Origin: Strigamia acuminata
Lineage: Eukaryota; Arthropoda; Chilopoda; Geophilomorpha; Linotaeniidae
NCBI GenBank assembly: GCA_949358305.1
Contig: OX442321.1
Span: 8,891,605 to 8,955,604 of the forward strand
DNA: 64,000 nucleotides
Reading direction: 5' to 3'
In this document: piece after piece, positions 34,411-48,587 of the stretch
Layout of the letters: every line of letters begins with the position of its first letter
How positions within the stretch are numbered: position 1 is the first letter of the stretch
Program-made: the position numbers and the translations under genes
The notes under the pieces: model-generated
Seen by the model: the letters and a program-made list of their open reading frames with translations, nothing else
Told to the model about the DNA's origin: nothing
The model's database searches: none

Positions 34411-34640
34411 TAGTAAATGGTGACACGGAGAAAACCATTTCCCCCCTTTCCACTCTTGTCTCGCATCCTCCCATATACTATCCACCCCCGCAATCCACCA
34501 ATCAAATTAAAACATGTCCACTCAACGTATTGAGGAATTTAAAATATTTTGACAATGAAAATTAACTGGCGTGTATTAAAATTGTTGCAGCATCCCGTTG
34601 CTATAGTGCAGGGGTATGAGAATGCATCGCTTAGCAACGA

Positions 34641-34665
34641 GTGTGTTTGTGTGTGTGTGTGTGTG
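34641..34665. repeat. (GT)n microsatellite
   Basis: GTGTGT tract with one TT interruption, about 25 bp. Confidence 0.85.
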
Positions 34666-37600
34666 GGCGCCTGAGATGCGCGCGCATTCCTCGTGGTTAA
34701 CCCTCTATTCCTCCTTCCCTTTCTCTTTTCTCTCGGCTCGAAGCATTGGGTTCCACCAACCCCCTTGAACCGATTTCCATCCAATCACGCACCAGATGGT
34801 GGTTGCAAGAAGATGCGATGGAAAAACGGAAATGGAAGAGATTTTTCCCAAATATTGTTGGCTAAATTGAATGCGAGTTTGAAGAGATAATGTCGACGAT
34901 GAAACTTGTTTCAATATATTTTTCTTTCTTTTTTTTTTTTATATTTTATGTGGGGGAAATGAGGGTATTTTGTTGCTTCGTTCCAGAAGAACATGAAAGA
35001 CTATAGTGAGGAGATTTTTTTTTTTCTTTGGCAATTTTTTTATTTTTTATTTTTTATTTTTTTTACTTTGGGGGTGAATGTCTGAATGATATTAGAATCC
35101 ATTGAAAAATAGTGTCGGAATTTTGTTGAGATTTTTGGTGTTGAGGATTTCAATTTGTATCGAAGTAAAAATCGACATTTATTTATTTTGTTTAGTTGCA
35201 ATAATGTTGTGCCGTTTTATTTCGCAGTATAAGAGACTATTTGTCAATTTCAGGTTTATCAAATTGATTTATTGAACATGGCGGCTAATAAATAGAATGA
35301 TGGGTGACGCAGCATATTTGGACGTTGTTAACAAGGTTTGGTTTGGATTGAATTTAAGGTATATTATGAATGGAATGTTGTTTTGAAAAATGTATTTTAT
35401 TTGTGTAGGTTAATAAATTGTTTTAGCAGACACGGATTAATATGGAAATTTTTGAAAGCTGCTTTTTTATGCTAAGGTTAGTACCGTGTATGTCTCGGGT
35501 TTTTTAAATATCATTTTGCATTATTAAATTAGTTATTTACAATTAAATAAATTTAAAAAAAAAAACTATACATTTATCACTGTATTCAAAAATGAGAAAT
35601 TTATAAAATAACTAATGTTTGAATAGTGTTAAATCGGGATTGTAAAATCAAATGCATTAATTAATATAAATGACGTACTAACCGATTAATATAATTTAAG
35701 TAAACAATCTACGGCCATTACGAGTTGGTTGTCTAGAAATCGCGCAAAGTTTTCAGTTTAAACGCCACAAAATCATGTTTATATGTTTATTGCATGCTAA
35801 AATTTATAGTATCTCTGAGCGAAATTAAAGAAAAATTATCTTGTCACAGACCGTAAAATGAGATAAAATTTACTGCAAGAACAATTGTAAAGGATCTAAA
35901 AAAGCCGGACTTGATTTGTTTTTTAATACTTTGAGAGAATTATACAACGGGACGGGACAGGACAGTATTTTATTTTCTAATCGGACAATGTAGTTTCATA
36001 ATAGAAATCGTAAATCAATAGTGCAATAAATTTTTTAAGGTGAAAAAACACCCCCACACGATGCTCCAAATGAAACGTGAGTGGATAAAAGACGTTGGGT
36101 GTATAATCCTTGAGAGAGACGTAATAGCAAGAGACACGCGTTGCAATCTCGCCGAGCAAATGACTTATGGCTGCGGATGAGCGTTTAATTGCAGGCGAGC
36201 GCCGTCTAGGAAATATGGGCAACGGGGACTCGAGCCCAAGGATTGCACGAACCGGTGCGAGGCTTGGTGGGGTTTAATAAAGCGACACTGCGGAGAGCCA
36301 CTCGAGAACCCGCCCGCCCCCGCCTGAGCAATACTTGTTTCCAAATTAATCCATCCTCCCACTTCCCACTTCCTTGTAACGCGTTTATTAAAAGCTCGAG
36401 GATCCACCATCTTAATAAGAGCTTTAAGTGGTGCGAGAAGACAATTTGGAATGGCCATCAAAAGTTTCAATTGAATTATTTTTTCCCGTGCAATTTTCAC
36501 TTTCCCAACTGCTTATAATGCTCAAAACTTGTAATCTTACTCGAGTAAACTCGTATGAGCTTACATTTCGCAGCTACGGTTCGTTTTAGCCACAAATTTA
36601 CACGTTTACAGTTGAATTTTACATTTTTATCTTTCGATACTTTCTTTTCTTCTAAGGTGTTGATGAATGATTGATTAACTGATTTTTTTTATCAAGTAAT
36701 TACGCATTGTGATTATACATTTGAACAAGTGTTTATAGAATTTAATCACACAAGTGGCGCGAAACCTTGAGAAGTTAATTGTATAAATGTTATTTCGATT
36801 TAAAATATTGATACGGAAATAATAATTTTTAATTTACTTTGTGTGCCTTAACTTATGTTTTGGCATGTGCAATGATGAAAAGTTGCACCTGACTTAACCT
36901 AGACCTATAAGTTAAGCTTTATATGGAGATTTACATTAGGCCTAAAATGTAATAGAAAAATATGTCATCAGATATCAATGCGAAGGTGTGTCTTTCGGAA
37001 TTGTTCGCTAACTAGACATGTCATCAAGCGATAACAATCTGGGCCCAATGAATTACTAGGCTCAGCTGAGGGCAATCAGATGGGCAAAACAACTAGTTCC
37101 TTACAAATAGAATAAAAGCCAATTGTTTGTGTTTGCTGCAAACTCGAACGTAATTTTTAAACCCTGTTTTTTTCAACACCCCCTTGACACTTGTTAAATC
37201 TCTTAACCCCCACTCCATACTGAAAGCTGGGGTCGTCAAACAAGCCCATAGGGAACCATACTTGGGTTTGGCTGTAGTGTTTACACTAGTCATTTGTCGC
37301 ACACATTGCACCGTTAGTCGGCCATGTTTGCTCGCCGATTCAAAATGCTATTGAGTGTGTAGCTGTGTACCGAGTAAAAGGGGAAGTAAAAGACACTCTG
37401 GGGGAAGGGGCAATGATGCTAAACTGCTGCGTCATTTTGGAGTAAATACTCGTGATGCAAAAATAGGTCATGCCGAGTTTTATAGGTGAGGGATAGGGGT
37501 AAATAAAGATTTTTTTCTTCTTCACCTGATCACCTCTTGGAAGGTGGCAGGGAGTGTGAAGTAAGGCGTGCCAGGGAGGGTACGTCCACGGTGGACAGGT

Positions 37601-38639
37601 GAGTAGAGGGTAAGTTTAACAACCTCGATCCTTATCGATTGGTGCAGGTGAGGAAACGCGAGCTGGTTTGTGTGGGATGGGACTCATTTTTTCGTGTAGG
37701 TGGGAAGGATATTTCAGTCGATCTTATTTGGATCGTTCGTAGTTTTGAATGACCACTTTTTATGAATGATTAAAAGAAAGGGAAAAAAATTAATTATTTT
37801 AAATTTTTTTTTTGAATTACGTTACACCATAAACAATGAGTTGTTTAAAAAGTCATGCATTTTTTTCTTTTCGTTTTTTTTTAAAAATTTAATCGTATTT
37901 TTATCACATCGACCTTGGTTGTCCTTTTCGAGGTTGGCCATGTTGACATTTTGGCGCAATATTTTTGCCCGTGAATGGGATGCCGTTATCTCGCACGCCA
38001 AGATGAAAAAGACAGTTGACCTCCACCTGGGGTCGTCATTGTCATTCGTAAATGGACCCCTGACTGCAAGGGCCACGAGTTGCGAGTTCACGGCTTCCAA
38101 ACCCTTTGGAGCCCCTTTGAATATGACCAACCCCTTTAATTTATGTGAAAGTGTGCGTGCAGATGCACATTGAACGGACAAAGTTAGAATGCTAAAAACG
38201 CAGCATAAGTGACCCTTTGCTAAACGTCTCTATTCGCATCTCTTTCTATTTTCTTATCTTGATAAACACTCATTTTGTTCTAATATGTTTGCTAATCAGA
38301 AGCATCCGCCAAGCTGTCTGGGTACATCGTTACCCATCCCTTTTACCTATAACTCCCCTCCTCTAGATTTCCTCCACCCTCCTTACCTCTCTTATGTCCT
38401 CCCCCTCCCCTTAGCCCCTTCTCCCTCCCCAGCTCCATTGTGCAGGAGCTGTCAAGCCGCAACAGCTATCGGTCCAGTCCTTGATTTGTGGGCCTCCCTG
38501 TTCAGGCCAGGTCGTTCATCTTCATACATCTCGTGGCTGGGGCCTTAGTGCGCATGCTCACTCCAAACCGTCAACCGATGCATCCCTCCCCTATTTGGTA
38601 TATGCAACCTCCACTTGAAAATAAGCGAATGAAAACCAA
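34666..38639. other. non-coding flank, nothing recognised
   Basis: AT-rich with T-rich tracts at 34925-35065 and a GC-richer patch at about 36165-36370. A short exon-like segment ending in a GGACAG/GTGAGT donor occurs near 37600, but no reading frame supports it. Confidence 0.28.
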
Positions 38640-38715
38640 CCCCTCTCTTTCTTTCTTTCTCTTTCTTTTTCTTTTTCTTTTTGTTGTTGTTTGTTTGTTT
38701 GTTTGTTGTTATTAA
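38640..38715. repeat. CTTT-rich and TTTG-rich simple sequence
   Basis: Tandem CTTT-like units pass into TTTG/TTG units. An open frame on the minus strand through this region (Lys- and Gln-rich) is an artefact of the repeat. Confidence 0.8.
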
Positions 38716-41700
38716 ATGGGAGTAGGTGATAGTCAAACAACATTATTAAGTTAAGTGGGTGGGGAATAATGAAGAAAATGAGCATTGTTTTTGAATGAAC
38801 AGAAATGGCGTTCAAAAAGTGTGTGAATTGTTTTTCCACCTGTGGACAGTCGTAAAATGCCGTCTGCTTGTTTGGGGAGTTTTGTGTTTGGTGCTGCTGG
38901 CCCATCTGGTTAGAGTTAAAACCACCTTGGCAAACACCAACAAAAGGATTCCAGCTGTGACCACAAGTGAGCTCTGGTGACAGTTTTATAGGCAGAAGTG
39001 TCATTCTTTCTGCGACTAACTGATCAGATTTGAATATTTTGTCACCGCGAGCGAACGATTGAAATGCGAAGGGACGAAAAGTAAACACAGTCCTAAAATT
39101 AAATGAATAACCAAGTTTGAGTATACTCTGTACTAGTATATGGGCAGTTGATGATAACATGTGGGATGTTATGATAGATGTGCTAGGTGATGATGAGGAT
39201 AGGGTGGGACTTAAATCCCACTCTACTCATCCCTCGGCCTTATATTGCCTTTCGCAGAAGTGCCATTTCACAATCCACAAACTCGCGCACTTTATCTCTC
39301 CCCTCTTTTTCTCCCCTCATATATCCATCTATATACCTGAGTGCGATATTATTTCTCCCGATATTTCACCTAGGAAACATTGTCAATATAAAGAGAGCGA
39401 GAGCAACATAACCCAACTGCCATATTGAAAAATCTTTAGAGAAGGGTGTTATGGAGGGCAAAGCTAAATAAATCCCCTTTGTGGACAAGACCGTGAGTAT
39501 TTGAAGGACCTTGGTGTTTTCTTTTGGCCTTAATCTGCACGTGCGGAGTGGTTAGTTGTGTGGGTAAAAGCAAAATCCTTCATTGAACACCCCCTTTTAC
39601 CCAGTTCCGGGCTATTCTATCTAGAAGGGATAGGGGTGAGATGGGGGTATACGTGCTCCGCCCCTTCTCCCACCCATTAGTGGTCTTTGAAGGAAAAGAA
39701 AAGGGGAGTGAAGTTGGGCTATGGGGTTGAAAAGGGGGTAAAACCCTGCAAATTGCGACAAGAATCACGCAGTGCGTTTTCTTATACTGTATATTCAATT
39801 TTTTTTGTTTGCTGGATTTACTGGGACGGGGTGGGGTGTGATAAAGAGGATTTGTGCTGTGGGTCATCTGAAAAATGACACCTGAGTTGGTGCAATCGTT
39901 GATTGCTTTTCACCACGTGCTACGAACAACTCAGGTACCAAACAACAATTTTGGCTTGCAGGCATGTTTCACCGCTGATAATTAATTCTCGTCAGGAGGT
40001 TCGAGGGGTGGGAAGGGGGTGGAGATGGGCATTCCAAGGACACCCCACTTCTCCCTTCAATTCCACTCCCACCACTACCTCCCGTTTCCTGTCTGATCAG
40101 TTCATATTGGCTAATGAAAGAACTCATCCATTATACCTGCACCCACCTCACACACAGGTGCGCGAGGCTGGGCGGGGTGCACGTGTTATCTCTAATCACC
40201 GTGGGGTTATTTGATTAAGTTGCCCCCTCCTCATCTCCACCCTGTCTCAGTCATAGCGCGTGCCCTCAAAGACACAACATCAGTTTTGAATCTCGGGGGT
40301 TTTGATTGCGATTGCGCTCTTGCTCCTTTTGCCCGTTTGCCATTCTCGGCCCTCCCAACCCCCGGTTTGGTGTAGACAATTCTGTACTCACTCATCTGGG
40401 CACAGGTGTTCAAAGAGCATGACGACTGACCCCCATCTGCTCATTTTATTATTCCTTTTTTTCTTCTTTTTTTGAAAAGGGAACCGGGTTGGGTTCTATT
40501 TATCCCTTAATTATCAGGGAAAAGGGGAACGGTGGATTAAGTTAAGCCTAATTTTTGTGTGGGGAAAGTAAGTATTTAGCAGTAATAATTTCACGAGGTT
40601 TTCTTTCTTTGAAAATGAAATGAGTTTGCACTTTTTTTATTCCAATGTACATTTTGATTATACACAATTTCATGACTCTAGACTTGGTTTTTTTTTTTTT
40701 TTTTTTTAGTTTTTGCTTCTTTTTCGTCGAGGTTTATTGTTTAAAAATGTATGGCAAGGATATGATGGATTATTTACATTAAATTGTATATGGTTTTAAG
40801 CATGTAGTATGACATTCATGTATAATCTGCAAAGACATTGAGAAATTGCCATTTTAGATGTTGTGGTCTGGTTACCACACCCCACGAGGGTAAAATTAAT
40901 TTCTTACTATCTTTTCAAGAGGGAAATATCAAATTTTATTTTATTTTTATTTATTCTGACAGTTCATTTCTTATTTATTCGTTTAACTTAACACGTGACT
41001 TGAACACATAAATAATAATGCGAAATAATTAAAAGTATTGGCACAAAATTGCTGAACATAATATTTTTTTGGCACAAATTAATAATATTTAAATTATTAG
41101 AAATGGCTTTTTGAAGAATTATAACATTTTGTGATAAAATTTCGAATGTTTTATTTATTTACGGCTTGGAATAATTAAATTAAAAAAGGATTGAAAAATA
41201 GAAAAAAGAAATTTAAAATTTAAATCATTCGACATTAGTGCATGTTTTCTTTGGATTTGAACTTGATTTTAGCAACCCGAGATCATTCATGCATGGCGTC
41301 ATCAAGCGATTAATTGTTTACACAAACACACAAACTAATACGGGACAATGATGTCATGGTTTGCTAAGAAAACAATAGCAAATCAACTTGTGTTTGCTTG
41401 ATTCGATTCACAGTAAATTATGTCAACAAGTTTAATGAGGAACTAAGGCACTTTCCATATTGAAAAGGAGGTTAGTTTTTAATATTGGAACCTGAACTGA
41501 ACTTCCGGTTGTCAAAATGCATGGATGGGTCTTTTTTTATCGTGTAATATTTACAAAACAAAACCATCGTAATATTTCGAATACTGATTTAAAACTTTGT
41601 TCATTTATGTACAACTTTTGTACAAAATTAAAAATAGTAACTTAATTAGATACATAGAAGTTAGGCCTTAAAAAGACTTTTTACCCACTTCGGAATTTAA

Positions 41701-41840
41701 ATTGACGACCAACTTAATTTAGATTGACTATAAATAGAGTGATGTACGGTAGTAATTATGTAAAACTCTATAATAAAAAAATTAATTTTGAAAATATATG
41801 AAACTTAAAAATGAAATTTTTTTCTGCAATCAAAACTTTC
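38716..41840. other. non-coding flank downstream of odd-paired; T20 run at 40688-40707
   Basis: Alternating GC-richer (39180-40440) and very AT-rich (40550-41840) DNA. No coding or RNA gene supported. The distal part may include odd-paired 3' untranslated sequence. Confidence 0.28.
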
Positions 41841-41844
41841 CACA

Positions 41845-42067
41845 TTTATTTTAAATACATGAAAAACTATCGTTCATCACTTATCAAACTTGATATGTTT
41901 TTATATCCAACTGGAATTAAAAACAAAATAAAAAATAACAATAATAATATTAATAATAATTTTTTTTTAATTAAGGGGAAAAGAAACGTTTGAAAACAAA
42001 TTGTACAGAATGACTCAATAATTAAATATTTTTCAGTCTCTCTTTTGCTTTTGGAAATGAAATTAAA
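41845..42067 (-). other. probable 3' untranslated region of odd-paired with poly(A) signal
   Basis: On the minus strand AATAAA occurs at 41850-41845, about 220 nt after the stop codon. It is the nearest canonical hexamer I noted; longer 3' ends are possible. Confidence 0.35.
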
Positions 42068-45000
42068 TTAATAAGCAGATGTGGGTGTATGTAAGTGCAA
42101 GTGAGAGATCCCTAACCCTGGCCCAACTGGTGAATGTTCGTTACTAGGTGGCGTGGGCATTCCACCTGCATTTTGGCACACATACCATTCGCTGAGATTG
42201 GCTGGATGATGGTGATGGTGGTGGTGGTTATGATGATGCCCTGATGATAATGGCATTGGTAAAAGTCCTGGAGGCGGAGGTACCAAATGATTGTTGTTGA
42301 TGTTGTTGTTGTTCATATTGTTTGGTGTGGTTGGGGTAATGGACGTCGGTGCTTGAGGTGGTTGTTGATTGGGCTGAGGACTCACTAGGGATGAGTTCTG
42401 CGAATTCGAGTCACTTTCGTCGTAACTGTTGTTGTTACTCGTGCCATTGTTGGCTCCAGAAGGCGGTGGTGATTTGCCGTGGACCTTCATGTGTTTCCGC
42501 AACGAGCTGGGATGAGTGTAACTTTTATCGCACCCTCGTATCTTACAGTTGTACGGCTTATCACTCGTGTGTACGTGAGAGTGCTTTTTGCGGTCTGAAC
42601 TGTTGGCAAACCGCCGGTCGCAGCCCTCAAACTCACACTTGAACGGTTTTTCACCTGCAAATACAAAATTTTTTAAATTCAGTTTATAGTCACTACGAAA
42701 TCAAAAAGAAAAGAAAAAAATGTTTGTATATGTGTCATTTCTGTTAAAATTATTTTGATCTTCGATAAAATGAGTGTTATCGTCTGTAATCTTATCTAAT
42801 CTTTTATTTTTGTGTACCTTGAGTTTGCTAGGAAATCAACATCAACATATTAAAGTAGCAAGTCAGCGATTTAAAGATATACACTGAAATAAGGTTGGAA
42901 ATCCATTTGTATGGCTTACGATTTTCAAAGGAAACATTTAATAACTCAAAATTAATTTTTGAGGAATTGTGTTTTGTGTTTTTATTTTTTTCTGAAATTT
43001 CGACATCACCAAAGCAACACAGGGAGAGAAAATTGTAAATAATTTAGTCGAAATCACATTATGTATGAGTTCCACGTTTTTGCTAGATGTGAAATCATTA
43101 ACCGACAAGATAAGTACGATTTAATGGCTAAGTTGGCTTGGCTGCAAATCCCCTCGTCAAGCAGCGCAGCCGATGAGATCACGGCGAATGTTCTAACACC
43201 GATTCTGATTGGCGGGTCCCAGTTTGTCTCGTGACACGAGCCACAACGCCCGCCATGTTGCGCGCGTGACAGGCTAATGATACAGGACTCCGAGAAACTT
43301 TACACGCAACCCATGTCCACCCTGGCTCGTTGTTTCTCTCTTAGGAATACTCTTACCCCCCAACCTCTACTCTGTCGTCACCTCCAAACGAGAGGGTATG
43401 GCTAATTTAATGGTTCCCTAAGTTGGTGATGGGGTGGAGTAATTGAACTAACCCCCTAATGAAGGAAATTGAATCTTCATTTTTTTTTACAGGTCAAATT
43501 TTGATTGAATCAAAGCAATTTTACCTCCCGTTATTAAGCTCAATTATTAGCTGATACCATCCCTCTAGGTTCGTTCGTGTTCGTACACTTGCGAGACTCG
43601 AATGTTGTTGCAAGAAATATTTTCATTTTGTGCATGATTTTACTACTCCACCCAAACGTGGGAATTAAAACTTTTTCAACCTATTTTTAATTGGATAAAG
43701 AATGGACGATAAGTGTGGAAAAATTAGGCTTGTGGGTCACAATTTACGATGGAATCTTCTCCATAAATTTGTGTTTTTTGATGCAAATTTAATTTTTAAA
43801 AAGTTAAATTTTAAATTTTAGAAATAAAAAAAAATAAAAACGGAAGCGCCATTGTACGAAAACAGTTATTTAACGGTGATAAGTGGTTTACCAGGATACA
43901 TTTATTAAATATTGTCAAAATTTTCACGGTTTAATGTTCCTCTACTATTCTGTTGGGGGGTTCTTTTAAGATTTTTTTTTTGTAGTAGAGCCAGGGCAGA
44001 TGTAAAACGTGGCATTGGAGAATTAATAGCTTAAACCTTAGAGTAATGAGATTAATAAAGAATTAGGATGAAACAACAATGACATCTCACCTGTCTACAT
44101 GACTAGAATTTAGTAGACATTTTTTCTTACAAGTTTATTACCGCCTTTATTATTATGAGTAAATGTTTTTACATGTTTTCGTTAACTAAACATGCGCCGC
44201 GCGTGGAATTTAAGACCCAATTTTGATATAGTATCAAATAGCTAAAGCTAATTGAGAGTGAAAGGAGGTGGGGTTAAAGGGTGATTTAAAGGTGTAGGAA
44301 AAAAAGGAAAAAGAAACGGTGTTGTTGTTTGCTAGTTGGGACTGTTTGAGGCCAGTTGGTGATTTATTGTAGGGGTTGGTGGCGCTGATTAAAGCCTCCA
44401 CGGACCAGTGAAGTAAGAGGGCGGGTGTGGGTGGCAATATGTAGGGGTTGGTGAGGGTGTAAGGGGGTGGTAGGGGTCACGAGTGTTGCAGCTACTGATT
44501 TGTAAATTGCTTTATGATTGAGGGTTCCTTTGTGTTTGATTGTGGATGGCGGTGGATGGTTGCAAGTGTTAAATTCAACACCCCACGGCCTCTTGTTGAA
44601 AGAGGAAATTGAACCAATGTGAACGTTTGGCATGTATACAATGGGATAACTTAGTCGATTTGTTTCGTCCTGCTTTAAAGCAATAAAAGAAGTTTTTGTA
44701 CGCAGTAATGAACACTTTTTTTTCTTTTTTTCCTTATCCCTCCCCTTTTTTTTTTAAAGTTTGGATTGTAAAAGTGGGTGTCTTGAAGTGAGTTGTAAAC
44801 GAAAGGGAAAATGGCGTGTCAAGTTAGTATGAAATCACATGTGAAAAGGTAAATATAGTCGAGTGTGGGTATGCTTGAAATATCTTGTGTATTGTGTATG
44901 AAGAGGGTGCGAGGGGATAAAGTGGCTTTTTGTGTGTGGTTCCACTTGAAATGAGAACCGGCCTCGGCCATACGCGTTCTCTACCACACTTCGTTCCTTA

Positions 45001-48000
45001 TACATGGTTTAGGGCATTAAATGCGGGTAAAAGTGAGTAATTTTCACCGTTACTTGACCTAAATTTTACAAAATATTTAATTTTAAATTGAAAAATGATT
45101 TTAAAAATTTTTTTTCCTTCTTTTTTTGCTATTGAAAATAGATTTCGGTACATTATTACGAAGAATTCAATATTATACTTTTTCTGGTGGGAGAAAATCT
45201 CATAAATAAAATAGGTTTTCAATTCGGTAGGCAAAGAAAAAATTGCAGAGGCAAAAAAAAAAAAAGACAAGACTACTTTGAGCTAAATAAAAAAAGAAAA
45301 AATTTCGAAATTTCATTTCATTTTGAAGTTTGCGTGCGAAAAAACATTAACTGGCAACGATAATAATAATAACGGGGCATTTTCTGTCATGTGCGTAAGG
45401 GGAGAAAAAATTGAAAAAGGAAGGGGTTTTAGGAACTGTTTTTATGAGAAAATAAAATAAAATAAAATTGTATTGTAAGCAATTCATTTGCACGTGAAGG
45501 GTTTTTGTATGTTTTGAGCAATTCATCTGGTGGAATCACGTCTTTGTACGTGACGAGTATGACCATAAAAATGAACACAATTGGAATGGGAGGCAGGAAA
45601 GTTATGGAGGAGACTGAGGCTGCTTATTGCTAACACAATGGCAATGTGCAATATGCTCAACTTGTGACAACCCACTGGCTGTAAATCATGGCTCAGATCC
45701 AAGTCCTTTAACTCATAATTTAATAGTAAGTTGAATTTGCTAACAAAATAAATTGGAGATGGGAAATAAATTTCTCCCCAGAATTTTGAACAAAAAAGAA
45801 AATGCTATTTGCCGAGTTCTCTCGATTTTAGTCGAAAAATAAAAGGGAAAATTGTACGGTTTAATTTCGCATTTCACAGAAGCTTGGAATTCAAAATGGC
45901 GTCCATAACAGAAGCCTTAAAGACGCTTTGCAGCTGTCGTGTCCACTAGGGATTGTTCTGACGATATGTCAAATAGTTCAAGGGTCACTAACCCTTTTTC
46001 AACGATGAAACAAAGAGAAACCCATAAGTAGCCTATTCATTTCGTGCTAATTCTGCGTTTTGAGGTGAGAGAAATTCTGGGGTGGTGAAAAACGTGATTA
46101 AGAAATACTATTCATTGGTGATACCGGGCAAGGCTGTTTTAATCCCTTGCCCCCAAGGTTATTCTACAGATAAGATAAGGATTATGGCTTTTTTTGGAAA
46201 TAAATTCTTGAATGTTAATTTTGAGTTTGGGTTTGACATCAATCTGATAAAACAAAGACTTAAATATTTTAATTTTTTAACAACAATATTTTTATTTATT
46301 TTTTCGCTTTTGGTAATTTTTTTTGTCTTTCAAGTTAGTCAAACGTGTAGAAAAATTATTGTCGCTTTAATTAATTTTTATCTTTACCACACTGGTTGAT
46401 TATTCATGGGTTTCAGCGCTTAATGACAAACTGACGTGATGTAGTGTAAATATGTGCAAAAATGAAAAAATAAATAAAAGTAGAAGAGAAAAAAAATTAT
46501 CTGAACCGTAAATAACAGTAGCTGGTAAAGTATTTCATGATATATCTGTTTTCTAGGAATTTGTGATTTTCATACAAGATTTTCAAACTCGTTTAAAATG
46601 AACTCGAAAAACAAACATTTTCAATAATACTTTAGGACATGTTTGAAAAGTATTTTGGAGATTCTAATACGAATAATGCGTATAAAATGTGCACTTTTTA
46701 AAAGAGGGAATGTTCTTTTTTATATTATTATGGCAACTTCGTGTGGGAAAATGAAAGCAAGTATGCGGGATCCGATGCGTTTGGAACGGCATGGATTGTT
46801 ACACTTTAGCCGTGCTTTTTAATAACGGCTAACCGTTTGAATTAAAACTTGTTTTACATTAAAAATTCAGTGAGTTTTAAACTGGATTTAAATCACCCTG
46901 TATAAAGATTTTATTTTTTAATATTAAATTCTTGCTTATTTGAGTACGGTAGTTCGTCTAATTTTAAAATTTATAATAAGTTTTTCGATATTTTCCATTT
47001 CTCAAAATGTAACTAAACTATTTCTCTCTTTTGAAATTGGGTTTATTTCTACGCTGTAAAATTCTCATCTTTGAATTTATATCCTATTTATCAGGCTAGA
47101 TAAGAGGCTATTTTTAACATTTTTGGCAAAAAGAGTTTTGAGCGTTTTAGGCCTAACTGATTCGTGTAAAAAATATTGTGCGAACGTAATAATTTACAAT
47201 CTTTTTTCACACCTAGAAATAGGAGGAAGTTTCTGAGCTATTTTAATGTTATCATGTGGATATCTTTATCAGTTTGGTGTTTATAGTGAAATGGGAAATG
47301 ACATTAATAGCAGCACACTTAAGGGCTCTAATTGAATACAATTAAAGCCCCAGGACAATTAGTGAATCGCTTGGGCCCATGCCCAATGCAATGTCATTAC
47401 ATAGACTTCCTCGATCAAATTGTGATCTATTTTAACACGTTAATCGATTAAGCGAAAATTATGTGTTTTTTTGCATTTTTTAAACAGTAAAAGAAAAATG
47501 GCGGAAAATAGGTGAAATTGGTTGTCTTACCTGTGTGAGTCCTTTTATGTATTTTGAGATTTTCACTCCTCGCGAACACTTTGCCACAGCCAGGAAACGG
47601 GCACGGGAATGGTTTTTCCCCGGTGTGTACCCGAATATGGTTGACCAGTTTGTACTTGGCTTTGAATGGCCGTCCATTACGTGCACAGTTGTGCCAGAAA
47701 CACGCGTGGTTCGTGCATTCGGGCCCGCCCACGTGTTCCACTGTGATGTGCGTGACAATCTCGTGCATGGTAGTGAAGGTTTTACCGCAAGGTTTGCGAT
47801 TCACAGCTGGCACCACCGAGTGATGGTGGTGGTGGTGGTGAGGAACGATGGGATCTTGGTCCACCCACTGACAGGACATTTCCTGTTTAATAGGTTGGCG
47901 CATGTATCGAAAAAAAGCACCCGGTCCCGCGGCCGCCATTGCCGCGTTCATGTGGTGGCCCATGTTCATGGCACCGTGAGCCGCCGGATGAAACTGACCC

Positions 48001-48587
48001 GTCGCTTGCTGGCCGTAATCGGCCGCCGCTCTCGCCGCGTACATGTCGGCTAGCCGTCCGTTTACGTGAGCGTGCGGTCCGTTGACGTGGTGGGGCGTCG
48101 TCGGGTCCAGACCCGGGAACAGCACGTGGGTGCCGTTGGGGTCGGACGGGTGCGGCGGGCCGCCCGCGTGCAGGCCGGCGCCCGTAGGAACGGCAAACAT
48201 ACCTCCATGACCGTCGTGAACGTGATCGGGCCTCCGGTGATGAAGACTTAAAAAATCTCGCGCGTAGCCGCCGATGTGTTGCGGGTGGTGATGAGGATGT
48301 GGAACCCCGTAGCCGTTGGTGGCCGGGCCGCCGAACTGGTGGTTGGCCGCGACTGCAGCAGCCGCCGCGGCCGCCGCTGCCGCCGCGTCTCCCAAGTGGT
48401 GCGGCGGACTTAGTTTTAGGCCCGTCATGTGGCCGGTGGCCGCTTCCATGAACGGGTTTAGCATGTCGGATGCCGATGTGTCGAATCCGCCGTAGCCGTT
48501 TTGCTGTTGATGCGGGTGGTGAGGGTGCGGCCCCACATGGTCTAGCAGTCGGAAAGCCACGCTGCGTTTGCTGAGTGCTGTGTCCAT
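42068..48587 (-). CDS. opa: odd-paired / Zic family zinc-finger transcription factor, two coding exons, 547 aa
   Basis: Coding exons are 48587-47531 and 42654-42068, joined by a GT-AG phase-1 intron that splits the Gly of the HTGEKP linker between fingers 3 and 4. Start ATG 48587 (MDTALSKRS) follows upstream stops and a weaker GTG-initiated extension. Residues 42-65 (LNPF ... LKLSP) and 108-120 (YARDFL) match conserved N-terminal Zic/Opa segments; A68-A78 is an alanine run. [15 protein letters not shown] (225-239) leads into five C2H2 fingers: C239/C267/H280/H285, C296/C301/H317/H321, C329/C334/H347/H351, C359/C364/H377/H381 and C389/C394/H407/H411. Finger 1 has a long loop with seven histidines. 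The C-terminus has a His run, then LSEWYV and [10 protein letters not shown], typical of arthropod Opa. Zic/Opa proteins are nuclear DNA-binding factors and cofactors; in insects Opa controls pair-rule segmentation. Family assignment is near certain. Confidence 0.96.
42655..47530 (-). other. single large intron of odd-paired
   Basis: 4876 bp, donor GTAAGA and acceptor TTTGCAG read on the minus strand. Mostly AT-rich, but 43120-43400 is a GC-richer block with ATTGG and CGCCATGTTG motifs and a CTCGTG-A-CACGAG palindrome at 43228-43240, a candidate intronic enhancer. The open frame at 46082-46399 on plus has AT-driven composition and I do not call it a gene. Confidence 0.85.

Noticed and set aside
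37550-37600. Exon-like segment ending GGACAG/GTGAGT with a GTCCACGGTGGAC palindrome
   Set aside because: The acceptor is weak and no frame extends through it.
46082-46399. 105-codon plus-strand frame in the odd-paired intron
   Set aside because: Composition (Phe, Ile, Lys, Asn) follows AT-rich background and there are no domains or splice context.
47535-48251. Long plus-strand frames across the odd-paired exon
   Set aside because: Antisense shadows of a GC-rich coding exon; the minus strand carries an unmistakable Zic protein.
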